DNA from: JBJSXJ01 sp044235425
Lineage (GTDB): Bacteria; Planctomycetota; Planctomycetia; Pirellulales; Pirellulaceae
Reading direction: 5' to 3'
Assembly: GCA_044235425.1 (NCBI GenBank)
Contig: JBIIHW010000028.1
Coordinates: 9,395 to 73,394, forward strand
DNA: 64,000 nucleotides
Every line of letters starts with the position of its first letter. The stretch's first letter is position 1. A model generated the notes under the pieces. The model was not told the DNA's origin. It made no database searches and saw only the letters and a program-made list of their open reading frames with translations. A program made the position numbers and the translations under genes. Shown here piece by piece: positions 37,901 to 45,979 of the stretch.

Positions 37901-38355
37901 GCCAACAAGCGCACCACTTTTTCAACATCAGGCCGCAGCGACCGAGTCGTTCTGGAAATCGCGGGGCGCAGACGCGGAATGATCGTCTGCCACGGAGCGA
38001 TCGGAATCCTGCGAGGTGCCGGAACTTGCTCTTGCTGTCGCCAGATGAGTCTCGCATCCTCAACGGGCGGATCCTCCGTCAACCGCTCCCGAATGCGGAG
38101 CTTTAGCGGCATCCAAAATGGGACTAGGGTTTGCTTGGCAGGCCAGTCACCGGTCGCGACGAGTGAAGGACCAGCTTGACTGTAGAGCGACGACTCGATG
38201 GTGCGAATGGGCCCCGCCGGATCATCCTGCTGCTTCTGTGACGGAGCCGGCGCCAGCTTGTAATACCCAAGCAGTTCGGCAGCGGCCGGAACGAGCCGTT
38301 TCTCTGCGGACAGCACGCGGACCAAATCCGCTCGACTACACGCCGTGCGACTCAT
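34942..38355 (-). CDS. vWA-like protein with two FGE-sulfatase domains, DGR target 2
   Basis: The 1,137-residue product has four parts. Residues 1-150 are Pro/Arg-rich. Residues about 165-300 look like a degenerate vWA fold (VQLILDRSQHLIPF, VPIVVLGDLGALLPGRGS, ALVVVPCSP), as in SAV_2336-type proteins. Residues about 300-540 are helical. Two FGE domains follow: 555-812 (LRWIPAGQFRMGSPVTESER, LPTEAQWEYACRAG, FEMHGNVREWC) and 885-1131 (LRWIPPGRFRMGDDDPESS, FDMHGNVWEWC). Residues 769-812, the end of the first FGE domain, are variable repeat 2. The second FGE end (GGGWRAKMRNSQSAARDKAF) is unrelated to the template in its changes. The gene overlaps the MoxR stop by 4 bp (ATGA). It is probably a diversified recognition subunit working with the MoxR ATPase. 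Confidence 0.88.
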   Translation of the reverse strand: MSRTACSRADLVRVLSAEKRLVPAAAELLGYYKLAPAPSQKQQDDPAGPIRTIESSLYSQAGPSLVATGDWPAKQTLVPFWMPLKLRIRERLTEDPPVEDARLIWRQQEQVPAPRRIPIAPWQTIIPRLRPAISRTTRSLRPDVEKVVRLLATGQFLDHVPRQSVRRWGDGVQLILDRSQHLIPFLEDQRYFQQQLQKLLPHGAVQLAVYDELLDSLRSIVPGRGLGEYRLPEPHVPIVVLGDLGALLPGRGSKVWLDWADQLTRQGGQALVVVPCSPQRVSAALRSKLDIIPWQKLALAQSCESPAARRELVDRLFRLLSPFRRIEPGLLRAVRKMVESAADASLESDFWQDARLLSKHHRAATPDPEQMSGFATVSAEERRQVLEIVRSWRRELAPEVWISEIWGLDADSEALLPRVDAEDARRWQSVLASQVAGLRDDSLLDWLARTTAILPEQALARHQPLRRLHRQVHHHQRLLEGDPRELPAGPVRDLQLCQQHGWLTFREKESSGLARPFEQEHWLCDVRSSNDTLVVWADDDRPEPRFWKTGTPPAWARRWGTDQCGPWSEIAVPDGKRGEVVQRLRWIPAGQFRMGSPVTESERFSDEGPQHVVTISQGYWMFDTAVTQELWRAVIGKNPSRFSGDRLPVERVTWHDCQQFVTQLSKLVPDSSFALPTEAQWEYACRAGTVTPFSYGNQITPEQVNYDGNYPYSNGSKGLYRQKTVPVGSLPANPWGLFEMHGNVREWCMDGQRRYDDQPITDPVGPMAPGADRLIRGGSWYDNARHARSASRFAIDPGDRDGSLGFRCVRVQDQGVAEPAEREALRRGSVAEQRPDEKTRSDVRRITIQLGDSPICEIPKAPRLRVETDLLEVELERFIQPTWATAIGRDRLGLWSEFAVELEGGAVVVQRLRWIPPGRFRMGDDDPESSPVVNAAPQHEVTITDGFWMFDTPVTQALWSTVRDHNPSQFPGGQRPVENVSWQESQEFMQRLSARVPGLNLRLPTEAQWEYACLAGSQTRWSWGDRPTQGVAHVESRNVDAGTCAVGTFAANSWGLFDMHGNVWEWCQDRPREYGVEPVVNPVGPSDGDGERVIRGGGWRAKMRNSQSAARDKAFPVTRSNLIGFRCIHVPTVPSQP
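35921..36052 (-). repeat. DGR variable repeat 2 (VR2), internal to its gene
   Basis: The segment aligns to the template repeat at a fixed offset of 2,677 bp. Twelve positions differ, all at template adenines on the coding strand. In the central 80 nt, 9 of 20 adenines are changed and 0 of 60 other bases. The encoded core reads WYDNARHARSASRFAIDPGD. It differs from VR1, so the two targets have been mutagenised independently. It ends 325 codons before the end of its gene. Confidence 0.93.
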
Positions 38356-39320
38356 GATTCCAGTCCAACCCGTTTATTCAAAACGAAGTCCTTAATGTCC
38401 TTCAGCACCGCGAGCTGTTCGTCGCTGGAATCTGGTTTGAGCTGGGTAACCGCTCGCAGCAAATCGAGATACTCGGCTTGGCCGGGAAGTGGCGTGACAT
38501 GAGCCGCTTTCGTGGCAACGCGATCCTTCACCAATTGGTCGGCCGCTTCGAGCAACACCGTCTCGTCGACGCTGGGAAAATGAGCTTTCCCACGTGCAAT
38601 TAATTGTTTGATCAGCGCCTCACGTTCCTGGGGTAAATCAATGGACAGGACCAAACATCGCCGCAGAAAGGCATCGGGCAAACTGCGTTCCGCGTTCGTC
38701 GTGATGATGACCAAGGGAGGTGCATTTTTCACGACCACCGGCTCGGCATAGGGCACCGTAATTTTGTTCTCTCCCAGGGCTTCGAGCAGGCCGTTGGGGA
38801 CATCACTTTCCCCCTTGTCGATCTCGTCGATTAACAGCACGCAGCCATCCGCTGCCTTCCAGCGTTCTGGCTTATGATGCACAACTCGAGTGTTCGTTAC
38901 GCGCTGTTCCGCACCCGCCCAGTCGAAAGCCCACCAAAGTGGCCCGGGGCGAATGTACTTCTCCTCGGCTAGCTCTTGCCGCGCATCCTCGAAAGACTTG
39001 AAGATTTGACTGCAGATTTGAGCGTCCGCTAAACGCTGCACGGCATCAAAATGCCAGAGCAGGTCACGCGACTCGGTGCGTGAGTCAACCACAAACGAAA
39101 TGAACGCTCGTTTGAGCTGATGAGCGGCCGCGCGGGCCAATTGACTTTTGCCGACGCCCGGCTCTCCACGAACCAAGAGCGGCCGCCGCGCCGCGAGCGC
39201 AGCGTTAATCGCGTCGACGCTCCGTTGATCAAAAACGTGAACGTCGGGTGCAAAATCACCCGTGGTTGGCAAGGTAATCGAACCCGAAGGATTGGTGAGG
39301 AATTTTGTTTTCGTTCCCAT
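38352..39320 (-). CDS. MoxR-type AAA+ ATPase
   Basis: The 322-residue product has Walker A GEPGVGKS at 52-59, Walker B VLLIDEID at 161-168, sensor-1 region PLVIITTNAERSLPDAFLRR, and the lid (LPGQAEYLDLLRAV). MoxR ATPases act as chaperone-like remodelers and usually pair with a vWA protein, here the next gene. The start shares one base with the SEFIR stop (TAATG) and the end overlaps the target-2 start. This suggests the three proteins are made in fixed ratio and form one system. Confidence 0.92.
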   Translation of the reverse strand: MGTKTKFLTNPSGSITLPTTGDFAPDVHVFDQRSVDAINAALAARRPLLVRGEPGVGKSQLARAAAHQLKRAFISFVVDSRTESRDLLWHFDAVQRLADAQICSQIFKSFEDARQELAEEKYIRPGPLWWAFDWAGAEQRVTNTRVVHHKPERWKAADGCVLLIDEIDKGESDVPNGLLEALGENKITVPYAEPVVVKNAPPLVIITTNAERSLPDAFLRRCLVLSIDLPQEREALIKQLIARGKAHFPSVDETVLLEAADQLVKDRVATKAAHVTPLPGQAEYLDLLRAVTQLKPDSSDEQLAVLKDIKDFVLNKRVGLES

Positions 39321-40795
39321 TAGGGCGGTATCTCGATTCCAGCTGCGTGGGCGAGGATTCTTCGAAGAAGTGACAACAAAGTATTTTCATCGCCATGGGA
39401 TTCCGGCGCATCCAATGCGATGAAGGAAATGCGAGGAAACAGTTTATCCATTCGCTCGGCCAACGCCCGGCGCCGAACTCGTCCCGATTCATCAGCGGGA
39501 TTAGAAAACGAGTAGTAGTATTGCCATCTATCAAGTTGAAATCGAGTCTCGAGTTCCTCGTTGATGGCATCAATCTTGGCTGCTCGGCCCTCGGGGCTTA
39601 ACAAGTCCGTACTGAAGGATTTACTAATTCCCTCGATAAAGTTCGTAATGAACTTTTCATCATCTGAATCTATACCCTCTTCAGGAGATTCGGACAAACG
39701 AAACATAGCAGAGGGAAACTCTTGGTGATTTTTCATTTCACGAAAATGCGTCGCACGCCCCTGGAGCCTCGCTACTGCGACCTCCACAAAGGTGTGGGTT
39801 CTGGCCGAAAAACCAAAGACGCCGGCTGTGTTTTGCATTAGCATCGTCATTTGCTTGATTTGATCGCCCACCAATGCGGCGGGAATGACGTTGTAGGCGA
39901 CCTTGCACAAAACTTCCCCCGCTTTCTTACCTTTGGCTTTTTCAAGTGCCTGGATCGCCTTCAGGAGCGGAGTCAAAACCTCGCGCAGACCGTTTCCCTT
40001 CAGCAATTTTTCGATGGCTTCCTGAGCTCTCGTGTCTGCGGGGTGATGATCGGGCAACTGCAGTTGCTCTGCAAGCGCCTGGAGCCCATCGGTCGAAGCG
40101 GCAAGTTCCTTGACCGCCGCCGCTATCAGGATTTTGCGATGCTCGTCGTCCGAGTCGGGAACCTCGTTGGCGGCAGGTCCTTCAATTTCGACGGTTGGTG
40201 AAATCCTAATCTTTTCCAGTTGGTCATAGTTGGCGGCATAAGACTTTGATTGGATCGCACCCTGTGTGGGAAAAGAGAGGGGATCCACCTGCTTTTGAGT
40301 CCGATTCTGCCTTTGGCCAAGTGGCGCTGGCTTGATTCCACTAGCATCATAAACAAAATCTAGCAGCGCCTGATAGTTATTCTCGCTGTTAAGAACGTAA
40401 TGAGTCGTCGACTTCAGCGGCTCGGGAATATGCTTTTCATCGTTAGGATCGAACAAGACAGGAACGAATTTAGTTCCTCGACTCTTACTGTCGTAAATCT
40501 CAGCCGTGATCAGACAGCCCTCGAAATCAGATCCTCTTCCCAGTCCTGCCGCACGATGACCACGAAATCCCAGATAATGATTCTCGGTACAGACCACCAA
40601 CACGTGGGTTGCAATATCCAGCTGATTCATCATCCAGCGACACCAACCCTCGTCTGGCGTGCCGTTGACGTATCCGTCAATTTCAGTGTGGCAGCCATCC
40701 TGTCGAAGCCGCTGTGCCAATGCAGCCACTTTTTTCTTATGATCTTCAGAATCATGACTGTAACTGATGAACAGTTTGGGATTGTCAGATGCCAT
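39320..40795 (-). CDS. SEFIR (TIR-like) domain protein
   Basis: The 491-residue product starts with a SEFIR domain, about residues 5-155: KLFISYSHDSEDHKKKVAAL, GCHTEIDGYV, GWCRWMMNQLDIATHVLVVC, FVPVLFD. SEFIR is a TIR relative found in bacterial signalling and anti-phage effectors. Residues about 200-490 are mostly helical and I do not recognise them (TDGLQALAEQL, DRWQYYYSF, FPRISFIALD); a VMAP-like or effector-associated region is possible. It is the first gene of the DGR cluster operon, so it could be the effector or adaptor of the MoxR/vWA-FGE pair. The start has only a weak ribosome site. Confidence 0.85.
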   Translation of the reverse strand: MASDNPKLFISYSHDSEDHKKKVAALAQRLRQDGCHTEIDGYVNGTPDEGWCRWMMNQLDIATHVLVVCTENHYLGFRGHRAAGLGRGSDFEGCLITAEIYDSKSRGTKFVPVLFDPNDEKHIPEPLKSTTHYVLNSENNYQALLDFVYDASGIKPAPLGQRQNRTQKQVDPLSFPTQGAIQSKSYAANYDQLEKIRISPTVEIEGPAANEVPDSDDEHRKILIAAAVKELAASTDGLQALAEQLQLPDHHPADTRAQEAIEKLLKGNGLREVLTPLLKAIQALEKAKGKKAGEVLCKVAYNVIPAALVGDQIKQMTMLMQNTAGVFGFSARTHTFVEVAVARLQGRATHFREMKNHQEFPSAMFRLSESPEEGIDSDDEKFITNFIEGISKSFSTDLLSPEGRAAKIDAINEELETRFQLDRWQYYYSFSNPADESGRVRRRALAERMDKLFPRISFIALDAPESHGDENTLLSLLRRILAHAAGIEIPP

Positions 40796-41235
40796 CGTGG
40801 TCGCCGCCCACCCTGATTTCGACTACGTCACTGAAAAATACAAATCACCGGACAACTTGAAATTCTTTCCCGCGCTTCGTCAGGTGAATAAAAAACTCAT
40901 GATCACGAAACGAGTCACGGACTGGTTGAAGCACCAGGACGTGGATTCGCCGCGATATTGAACCATGCGGGGAAGCTGAAAGCAAGCGTGCACATAGTTG
41001 AATGTTGTATGGGCAAAAAAGCTCCGCAGGGAATACCGTCGGGATGCGATTCACACCAACTTGCAAGAATAAGAGAGTTTATCGTCGGCGTAGTTTCCTC
41101 ACACTCTGTGCCCTCCGTGACTCTGTGTTTCATAAATCCCTAGAACTTCTCGCTCAGCAAATTCCCCCAGAATCGCGACCTCCTTTACCTGTTGGTGCAC
41201 AGGCCCTCACGATCCTCGGACATCCTGCCCAGGAA
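40796..41235. other. Upstream region of the DGR cluster operon
   Basis: This region holds the presumed promoter of the SEFIR-MoxR-vWA/FGE-HRDC-RT run and the right 102-bp direct repeat (41078-41179). A plus-strand frame (40767-40961) lacks a ribosome site and overlaps the SEFIR start. No integrase, tRNA or clear -10/-35 pair was seen. Confidence 0.45.
41078..41179 (+). repeat. Right copy of the 102-bp direct repeat
   Basis: It is identical to 31786-31887 except for T in place of C at position 17. It lies between the DGR operon start and the PEP-CTERM gene terminator. The central words (CTCTGTGCCCTCCGTGACTC) are of a type that is widely dispersed in planctomycete intergenic DNA. Confidence 0.97.
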
Positions 41236-41268
41236 CAAAAAAACAGCCGCTCGGTGAGGAGCGGCTGT
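41236..41268 (-). terminator. Rho-independent terminator of the PEP-CTERM gene
   Basis: ACAGCCGCTC (41243-41252) and GAGCGGCTGT (41259-41268) form a perfect 10-bp stem with a 6-nt loop. On the minus strand it is followed by a T-run (the A-run at 41236-41243). It lies 64 bp after the PEP-CTERM stop. Confidence 0.92.
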
Positions 41269-41331
41269 CAGAGGTCGAGCATCTTGCTGGTCGCCGGCAG
41301 TTTGCCGATCGAGCTGCGGATGCGATCGGCG

Positions 41332-41970
41332 TTAGCTTTGGGCTGCCAAGCGGCGTCGGCGAGCGTGGAAGGCCAAGCCGAACACACCGAGGCCCATGAT
41401 TGCCAACGTCGAAGGCTCAGGCACGGCGGTGCTCGGCGGTATGATCAAAGCCCAAGCCGGGTCGGTACCTAAAGCATTTTCGCCAGCGACGAAGATGACG
41501 AGCGCGGCTTCCGTCGAGGAACTTACGGAAGCTAAAGTGCCGTAGAACACCATCGAAAACAGCGCTTGCGAGTTTATTTCCGGCGTAAGATTGTAATAAC
41601 CAAAGCCGAGGGTCGAACTGAAAGAAAATGCGCCCGACATGGTGTTAAACGTGACTAAGTTAGAATGCGAGAACTCTCCAGGTTCTACTGCTAATAAGGG
41701 AATCGAACCCTGAACGGCGGCCAAATTCAACGTTTCGCCAACCGCCAGCCCGTAGTCGTTAGCGGCGTCTCCAATCAATGTGACAGGCATCAGGGCAGTA
41801 CTGAAGTCGACAACGAGCATGCTGCTTTGATCCTGGGAAAAGGTGAGGTGGTCGTAGTTGCTGAAGTTTCCCGTGGCAATCAAGCGGTAGTCAAACGCCG
41901 CTTTCCCCGTTGAGGTGACGCTCGCCACCAGCAAGATCGCCAAGCCTAAAATCCGACTCCAAATCTTCAT
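41332..41970 (-). CDS. PEP-CTERM sorting-domain exported protein
   Basis: The 212-residue product has a signal peptide (MKIWSRILGLAILLVASVTS...GKA) and a C-terminal PEP-CTERM signal: VPEPSTLAIMGLGVFGLAF followed by HARRRR. PEP-CTERM proteins are cleaved and anchored by exosortase and typically reach the surface or exopolysaccharide matrix. The body is beta-rich with no family I recognise. AAGGAAGGGG precedes the ATG by about 7 nt. A strong terminator follows. No exosortase gene lies in the window. Confidence 0.88.
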   Translation of the reverse strand: MKIWSRILGLAILLVASVTSTGKAAFDYRLIATGNFSNYDHLTFSQDQSSMLVVDFSTALMPVTLIGDAANDYGLAVGETLNLAAVQGSIPLLAVEPGEFSHSNLVTFNTMSGAFSFSSTLGFGYYNLTPEINSQALFSMVFYGTLASVSSSTEAALVIFVAGENALGTDPAWALIIPPSTAVPEPSTLAIMGLGVFGLAFHARRRRLAAQS

Positions 41971-42377
41971 CGCGAAATCCCCTTCCTTAAAAGAACAACC
42001 CAGTAACCGCCACGCTGACCGTTACACCCTCGATGGGCGGATTCGCGGCTAGCGGAATGGACGGCTGCCCTATCCTCAAGGCACATTGCTGCTGGTAACG
42101 CCCCCTGGGTGACGAACCTGACACCATTTTCGCTCCTGCCATAAGTTTTCCACTCAAAAACCACTCTTAATAGCGGGTTCCATAACCCGACTCGAGGTAA
42201 CGATTGCTCACGGTTTGGAATCGCCCAATGATTTCGCCGTGTCGATGCGAACACAAACGAGCGCCGCACACTGTCCGAAATGGCGGAGGCGTGGCATCCC
42301 AGAGCCAGGGGCGCCCCGCACGTAACCGAGGAAGTCGTAACCCCGACCGGCACGAGACCAGTCGAGAGCCTTTCGCT

Positions 42378-42522
42378 ACCCGACCTTGGGCCTATCGAGG
42401 GCTGCTCCCGACCCGACCTTGGGCCTATCGAGGGCTGCTGCTGACCCGACCTTGGGCGTATCGAGGGCTGCTGCTGACCCGACCTTGGGCGTATCGAGGG
42501 CTGCTCCCGACCCGACCTTGCG
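42378..42522 (+). repeat. 33-bp minisatellite, four units plus a partial fifth
   Basis: Units start at 42378, 42411, 42444, 42477 and 42510 with ACCCGACCTTGGGC; internal variation is C/G in GGGC(C/G)TATCG and CTCC/CTGC near each unit end. The unit length is a multiple of 3, which creates the spurious repeat ORF. Confidence 0.95.
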
Positions 42523-42579
42523 TCGGGCGAAGCACTGACTTCCGCGGTTACCTACCGATTGTCAGCTCAACCGCAAGAA

Positions 42580-42618
42580 ACCGAGGGGGTAAGCGGCGTT
42601 AGACGCTAGCCCTCCGGT
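42580..42618. repeat. Imperfect palindrome of the ACCGGAGGGCTAGCG type
   Basis: ACCGAGGGGGTAAGCG pairs imperfectly with CGCTAGCCCTCCGGT and is followed on the + strand by TTTTT (42619-42622 and the preceding T). I recall ACCGGAGGGCTAGCG as a recurrent planctomycete extragenic palindrome. It could also terminate + strand transcription. Confidence 0.45.
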
Positions 42619-42806
42619 TTTTGGGCAACGGGATGATTCGTGCGAGTTGAGTGTTGGTGTGTTGTTGGGATTTCGTATTCAGATGTCGCGGTCACTCGCG
42701 GAATCACCGGATGGCTTGCGCCGTTCCGCTAAAAACTCGATCGCAAAAACCTGATCGCAACCATCTCTCGGCAACTGCTCAATAATCTTTCCGCAGTTGG
42801 TCAATC

Positions 42807-45800
42807 TCATTTGCCCTGCGGGCCGAGCACTTGGAATTCCTGAAAGGCGGTGTTTTCACCGAGCGGCGTGACCGAGTGGACTTGCCACAGAAGCCAGCGG
42901 TAGGAGCCGATGTTTTGATCGTCGGACGATTGAATTCGAGTCGCCTGAAATGGATCGGCTGGGGATGACGTGGCGTCCACCTCCAATAACGCTCGAAACA
43001 GTTTGCGATCGCGAGTATTCCAGCCGGGATCGGTTTCACTCGTGCTGCCATACAGCGTGAAGTGCTGCGGGCCACGCACTCCATTTTGCTGAAACGACCA
43101 CGTCTGGATCGTCTTGATCTCTCGGCCACAACCCAGATCGACTTTGTACAATCCGCCTTCCACGCCATTGCCAAAGACCGGACCATAATTCCGAGCCAGC
43201 TGACCATCGAACAGCATGTTCGTCGGTTCGTTATTCGTAGCGGGCTGAGTCGTGAGGGCGGCGAACGGTAGAACGTCCGGGGATTTCTCCAGTCGGATGG
43301 ATAAAAAAGCATTGGCCGCGGCCGATTCTGTTTTCGTGAATAGGTAACGCTTGATCACCAGCTCATTGGTTTTTTGTTCGCGGACAAATTGCACCATCAG
43401 TGGTTGGCCGGCAGCCGCGTTTTGCAGTCGCCACAGATCGGCGACATTCTTCACGGGCTGTTGATTCAGCGACTGAATCAAATCCTGCGACTGAAATCCG
43501 TCCGCTGCGGCTGGGGAATCTCGAGGCACGGTCTTCAGGTGAACACCGCCCGCATCCTTCGGCACGCCAAACGCCGAGAACTCGTCACCTGCCAGGTTGC
43601 GAACGATCGCTCCCCGCCAGAAATGCTCGCCAACGAGCTTGGGACGAGCGGCCGACGGACGCTGAGCTGGCTCATTACCCGGCAGTTTGGGCACTCGAGC
43701 GACTTTCTTCAGCGCAGCTTTTTGCACTCCAAAATCCTGCATCGAAAAGTTTTGAAAACCGAGCTGCAGCGCGGGCGATCCATCCTGCACGCGATAGTCG
43801 CCCCTTTCGCGATTCACAAACAGCGGATCGCCCGTCAGCGAATGAGCATCGCAGCCGTGAGCGGCAAACTTGATTCGGTCGGCATCCGACGTTGTGAATA
43901 AATTGAAGTCCACCTCGCGCCCCCACTTGCCAGACGGCATAATCGCCGGCGCATGGGCACCCGCCCAGATGTTGCGAGTGACCTCGTCGTTACTAATGCC
44001 ATTACCGCCTAAGTGATACCAGACGTGCGGATGAAACCCGCAGTCCACACCAATATTGTTCGTGACTCGGCGATGAAAACCTTCGCGCAACTTCAAACCA
44101 CCGTGCAAGAACACGTTGTTCGTAATTTCGTAGTTGCTCGAACCGTCATCGAGATCCACATCCCAGCCGTGATCACAACGCCAACGATTGTGCCGCAGAA
44201 TCGTTGGTTTGACGGCATCCAGTTTCGCGAGCTCCGGTAGCAGCTCGGTGGGCTCATTGCGTAACCCCCAATAGCGATCGCGTCCCCAAGAATTGAATGA
44301 GCCGTGATCGCCGGTCTCTTGGACCGTATCGAACACATCGCAATGTTCGATCAAGTGCCCACCCCAGCAGCCATCACCGATATTAATTCCGGCTCGCGAG
44401 GCATCGTAAATCGAGCAGTGACGCACGGTGATGGCAGACGCCATGGCGATCTGTACCCCGGCTGCTTGCTTTTCCACCAAACCAATGCCGCGGATTAAAC
44501 AATCCTCCACGAGGCATTCGGCGGGGTAGTCGTCGCTCTTCGGCCCCGGCTCTCGATCAAGCCGCTCCAAGGTCTGTCGCTGGCCGTATTCAAACAAAGG
44601 ATTTCGCACGGCGGACGGGTCACCGACAAAGGCGATGGCGCTCGCCCCCGTATCGCGAATGTCACACCCAACAACGTGCGCGCGACGGTTGTATCTGCTG
44701 ACAAAAATCGCATTGCCACCCATTTGATCGAACTGGCAATCAAAGAGGCCGCAATCCTCCGTGCCCTCCAGGAACACTGCTCCCTCTCGCGCGATCGTCC
44801 AATCGCTACGTAGCAGCGGCTCTTTGGTCTGCATGAAGGTGCGAGCGGCGTGACGGAACGTCAGGCCGTGGAACTGAACCTTTTTGACCGGCTGCTGCTG
44901 ACTTCCTTGCAGCCGAATCAATTGACTACCCACCGGAAACTCGACCGTGGCTGCTGTCAGGTCGAGCTCTTCGGGTGGAAAAAAATAAAGCGTGTTCGAG
45001 TTTTGGTCGTGGAACCATTCACCTGGCGCATCGAGCTCTTCCCAAATGTTCTCCACGTAGCGATGTTGCGCGTGCATTCCGGAGCCGCGATTGTTTTGTA
45101 GCCCCCCTTCGATTTGCGGGGTTCCGTCGCGGTCCTTGCCGGTGATGAGGAAGTGCACACCACCCCACGCTCCGGGATGCAAGGCATGCAAATAACCACC
45201 GGCGGGATTGGCCCAGCGCGCCGCGCGCTGGCGACTGATCGCATCCGCCGCGAAGCCACCAAAGGGCCGAACCGCCGGATCAAAATTAGGATAGCGCGCC
45301 ATCCGCTGTCGTTCGCCATTCACAAAAAGCTCGTCGATCGCCAGCAGGGATTGCCCAGGAGCGTCTTCCGGCTGAGAGGGCTCTGCGAGGATTTGTCTTC
45401 CCAAGTCAGCTTGCCAAATGCCGTCACGAAACGGTCGCCATTTCAGGTTGAGCAATCGGTCGCTCGTCATGATCACCTTTTCACCGGGCGCCGAGCGGAC
45501 GGTGACGTCGTGGTCGTCCTGAGTGAACTCCCAGCGCCGCTGCAGGCGATAGGTACCCGCATGCAGGATGACCACCGTGCCGCGAGTCGTCCGTGCGAGT
45601 GCCTGAGCGGCCAGGGGGGATGCGACCGGTTTGTCCGCCGTGCCAGGGTTCTTGTCATCTCCCCGCGGGTCGACATGAATCTCACGTGTGGACGTAACCG
45701 GTGCCGGTTGTAAGGCTGCGGTAGTTGCCGTCGCGGCAGTTGTCGTCGCGGCAGTTTCCTGAGCCGCCGCTATTCCGTACTCCGAGCCGCAAGGCACTCC

Positions 45801-45953
45801 ATACCAAGCAGCGCACCCAGTAACGCACCAGACAGCAGACCAGCTTGCGAACCTAATAACGAGGCCCATAGCGGACACAAGAGCATGTTGCCCAGTACGG
45901 TGCCCAGTACGGTGCTCGAGAGTCCATCGGGCGAAGATTTTAGCGGCAATCAT
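42807..45953 (-). CDS. Exported right-handed parallel beta-helix protein with PDZ-like domain
   Basis: The 1,048-residue product opens with an Ala/Thr-rich exported segment and HVDPRGDDKNPGTADKPVAS, the usual start of pectin-lyase-like folds. Parallel beta-helix repeats cover about 350-720 (GLFDCQFDQMGGNAIFVS, AITVRHCSIYDASRAGINI, NYEITNNVFLHGG). A PDZ-like segment follows (GVHLKTVPRDSPAAADGFQS...QDLIQSLNQQPV). The C-terminal ~130 residues resemble a discoidin/carbohydrate-binding fold (YKVDLGCGREIKTIQTWSF, HFTLYGSTS). A role in polysaccharide binding or cleavage is likely, but no catalytic residue can be assigned. The start at 45953 is uncertain; ATG 45869 leaves a better signal peptide. Confidence 0.82.
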   Translation of the reverse strand: MIAAKIFARWTLEHRTGHRTGQHALVSAMGLVIRFASWSAVWCVTGCAAWYGVPCGSEYGIAAAQETAATTTAATATTAALQPAPVTSTREIHVDPRGDDKNPGTADKPVASPLAAQALARTTRGTVVILHAGTYRLQRRWEFTQDDHDVTVRSAPGEKVIMTSDRLLNLKWRPFRDGIWQADLGRQILAEPSQPEDAPGQSLLAIDELFVNGERQRMARYPNFDPAVRPFGGFAADAISRQRAARWANPAGGYLHALHPGAWGGVHFLITGKDRDGTPQIEGGLQNNRGSGMHAQHRYVENIWEELDAPGEWFHDQNSNTLYFFPPEELDLTAATVEFPVGSQLIRLQGSQQQPVKKVQFHGLTFRHAARTFMQTKEPLLRSDWTIAREGAVFLEGTEDCGLFDCQFDQMGGNAIFVSRYNRRAHVVGCDIRDTGASAIAFVGDPSAVRNPLFEYGQRQTLERLDREPGPKSDDYPAECLVEDCLIRGIGLVEKQAAGVQIAMASAITVRHCSIYDASRAGINIGDGCWGGHLIEHCDVFDTVQETGDHGSFNSWGRDRYWGLRNEPTELLPELAKLDAVKPTILRHNRWRCDHGWDVDLDDGSSNYEITNNVFLHGGLKLREGFHRRVTNNIGVDCGFHPHVWYHLGGNGISNDEVTRNIWAGAHAPAIMPSGKWGREVDFNLFTTSDADRIKFAAHGCDAHSLTGDPLFVNRERGDYRVQDGSPALQLGFQNFSMQDFGVQKAALKKVARVPKLPGNEPAQRPSAARPKLVGEHFWRGAIVRNLAGDEFSAFGVPKDAGGVHLKTVPRDSPAAADGFQSQDLIQSLNQQPVKNVADLWRLQNAAAGQPLMVQFVREQKTNELVIKRYLFTKTESAAANAFLSIRLEKSPDVLPFAALTTQPATNNEPTNMLFDGQLARNYGPVFGNGVEGGLYKVDLGCGREIKTIQTWSFQQNGVRGPQHFTLYGSTSETDPGWNTRDRKLFRALLEVDATSSPADPFQATRIQSSDDQNIGSYRWLLWQVHSVTPLGENTAFQEFQVLGPQGK

Positions 45954-45979
45954 TCAGCAACGTCTTTCAAATAACGGAG

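Larger units (their letters stand above)
41971..42806. other. Long intergenic region with minisatellite and palindrome
   Basis: This 836-bp gap holds the 33-bp minisatellite (42378-42522) and a palindrome with a T-run (42580-42623). A 132-codon frame (42204-42602) is only the translated minisatellite (TRPWAYRGLLP repeats) and is not accepted as a gene. Nothing else was recognised. Confidence 0.5.

Noticed and set aside
40767..40961. 64-codon plus-strand ORF upstream of the SEFIR gene.
   Set aside because: It overlaps the SEFIR start on the other strand and has no ribosome site.
31786..41179. Calling the DGR cluster a transposon or integrative element outright.
   Set aside because: Only the flanking repeats support it; no integrase, transposase, tRNA target or target-site duplication was found.
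42204..42602. A 132-codon ORF with TRPWAYRGLLP repeats.
   Set aside because: It is the translation of a 33-bp minisatellite with no ribosome site, and codon use is unlike that of neighbours.
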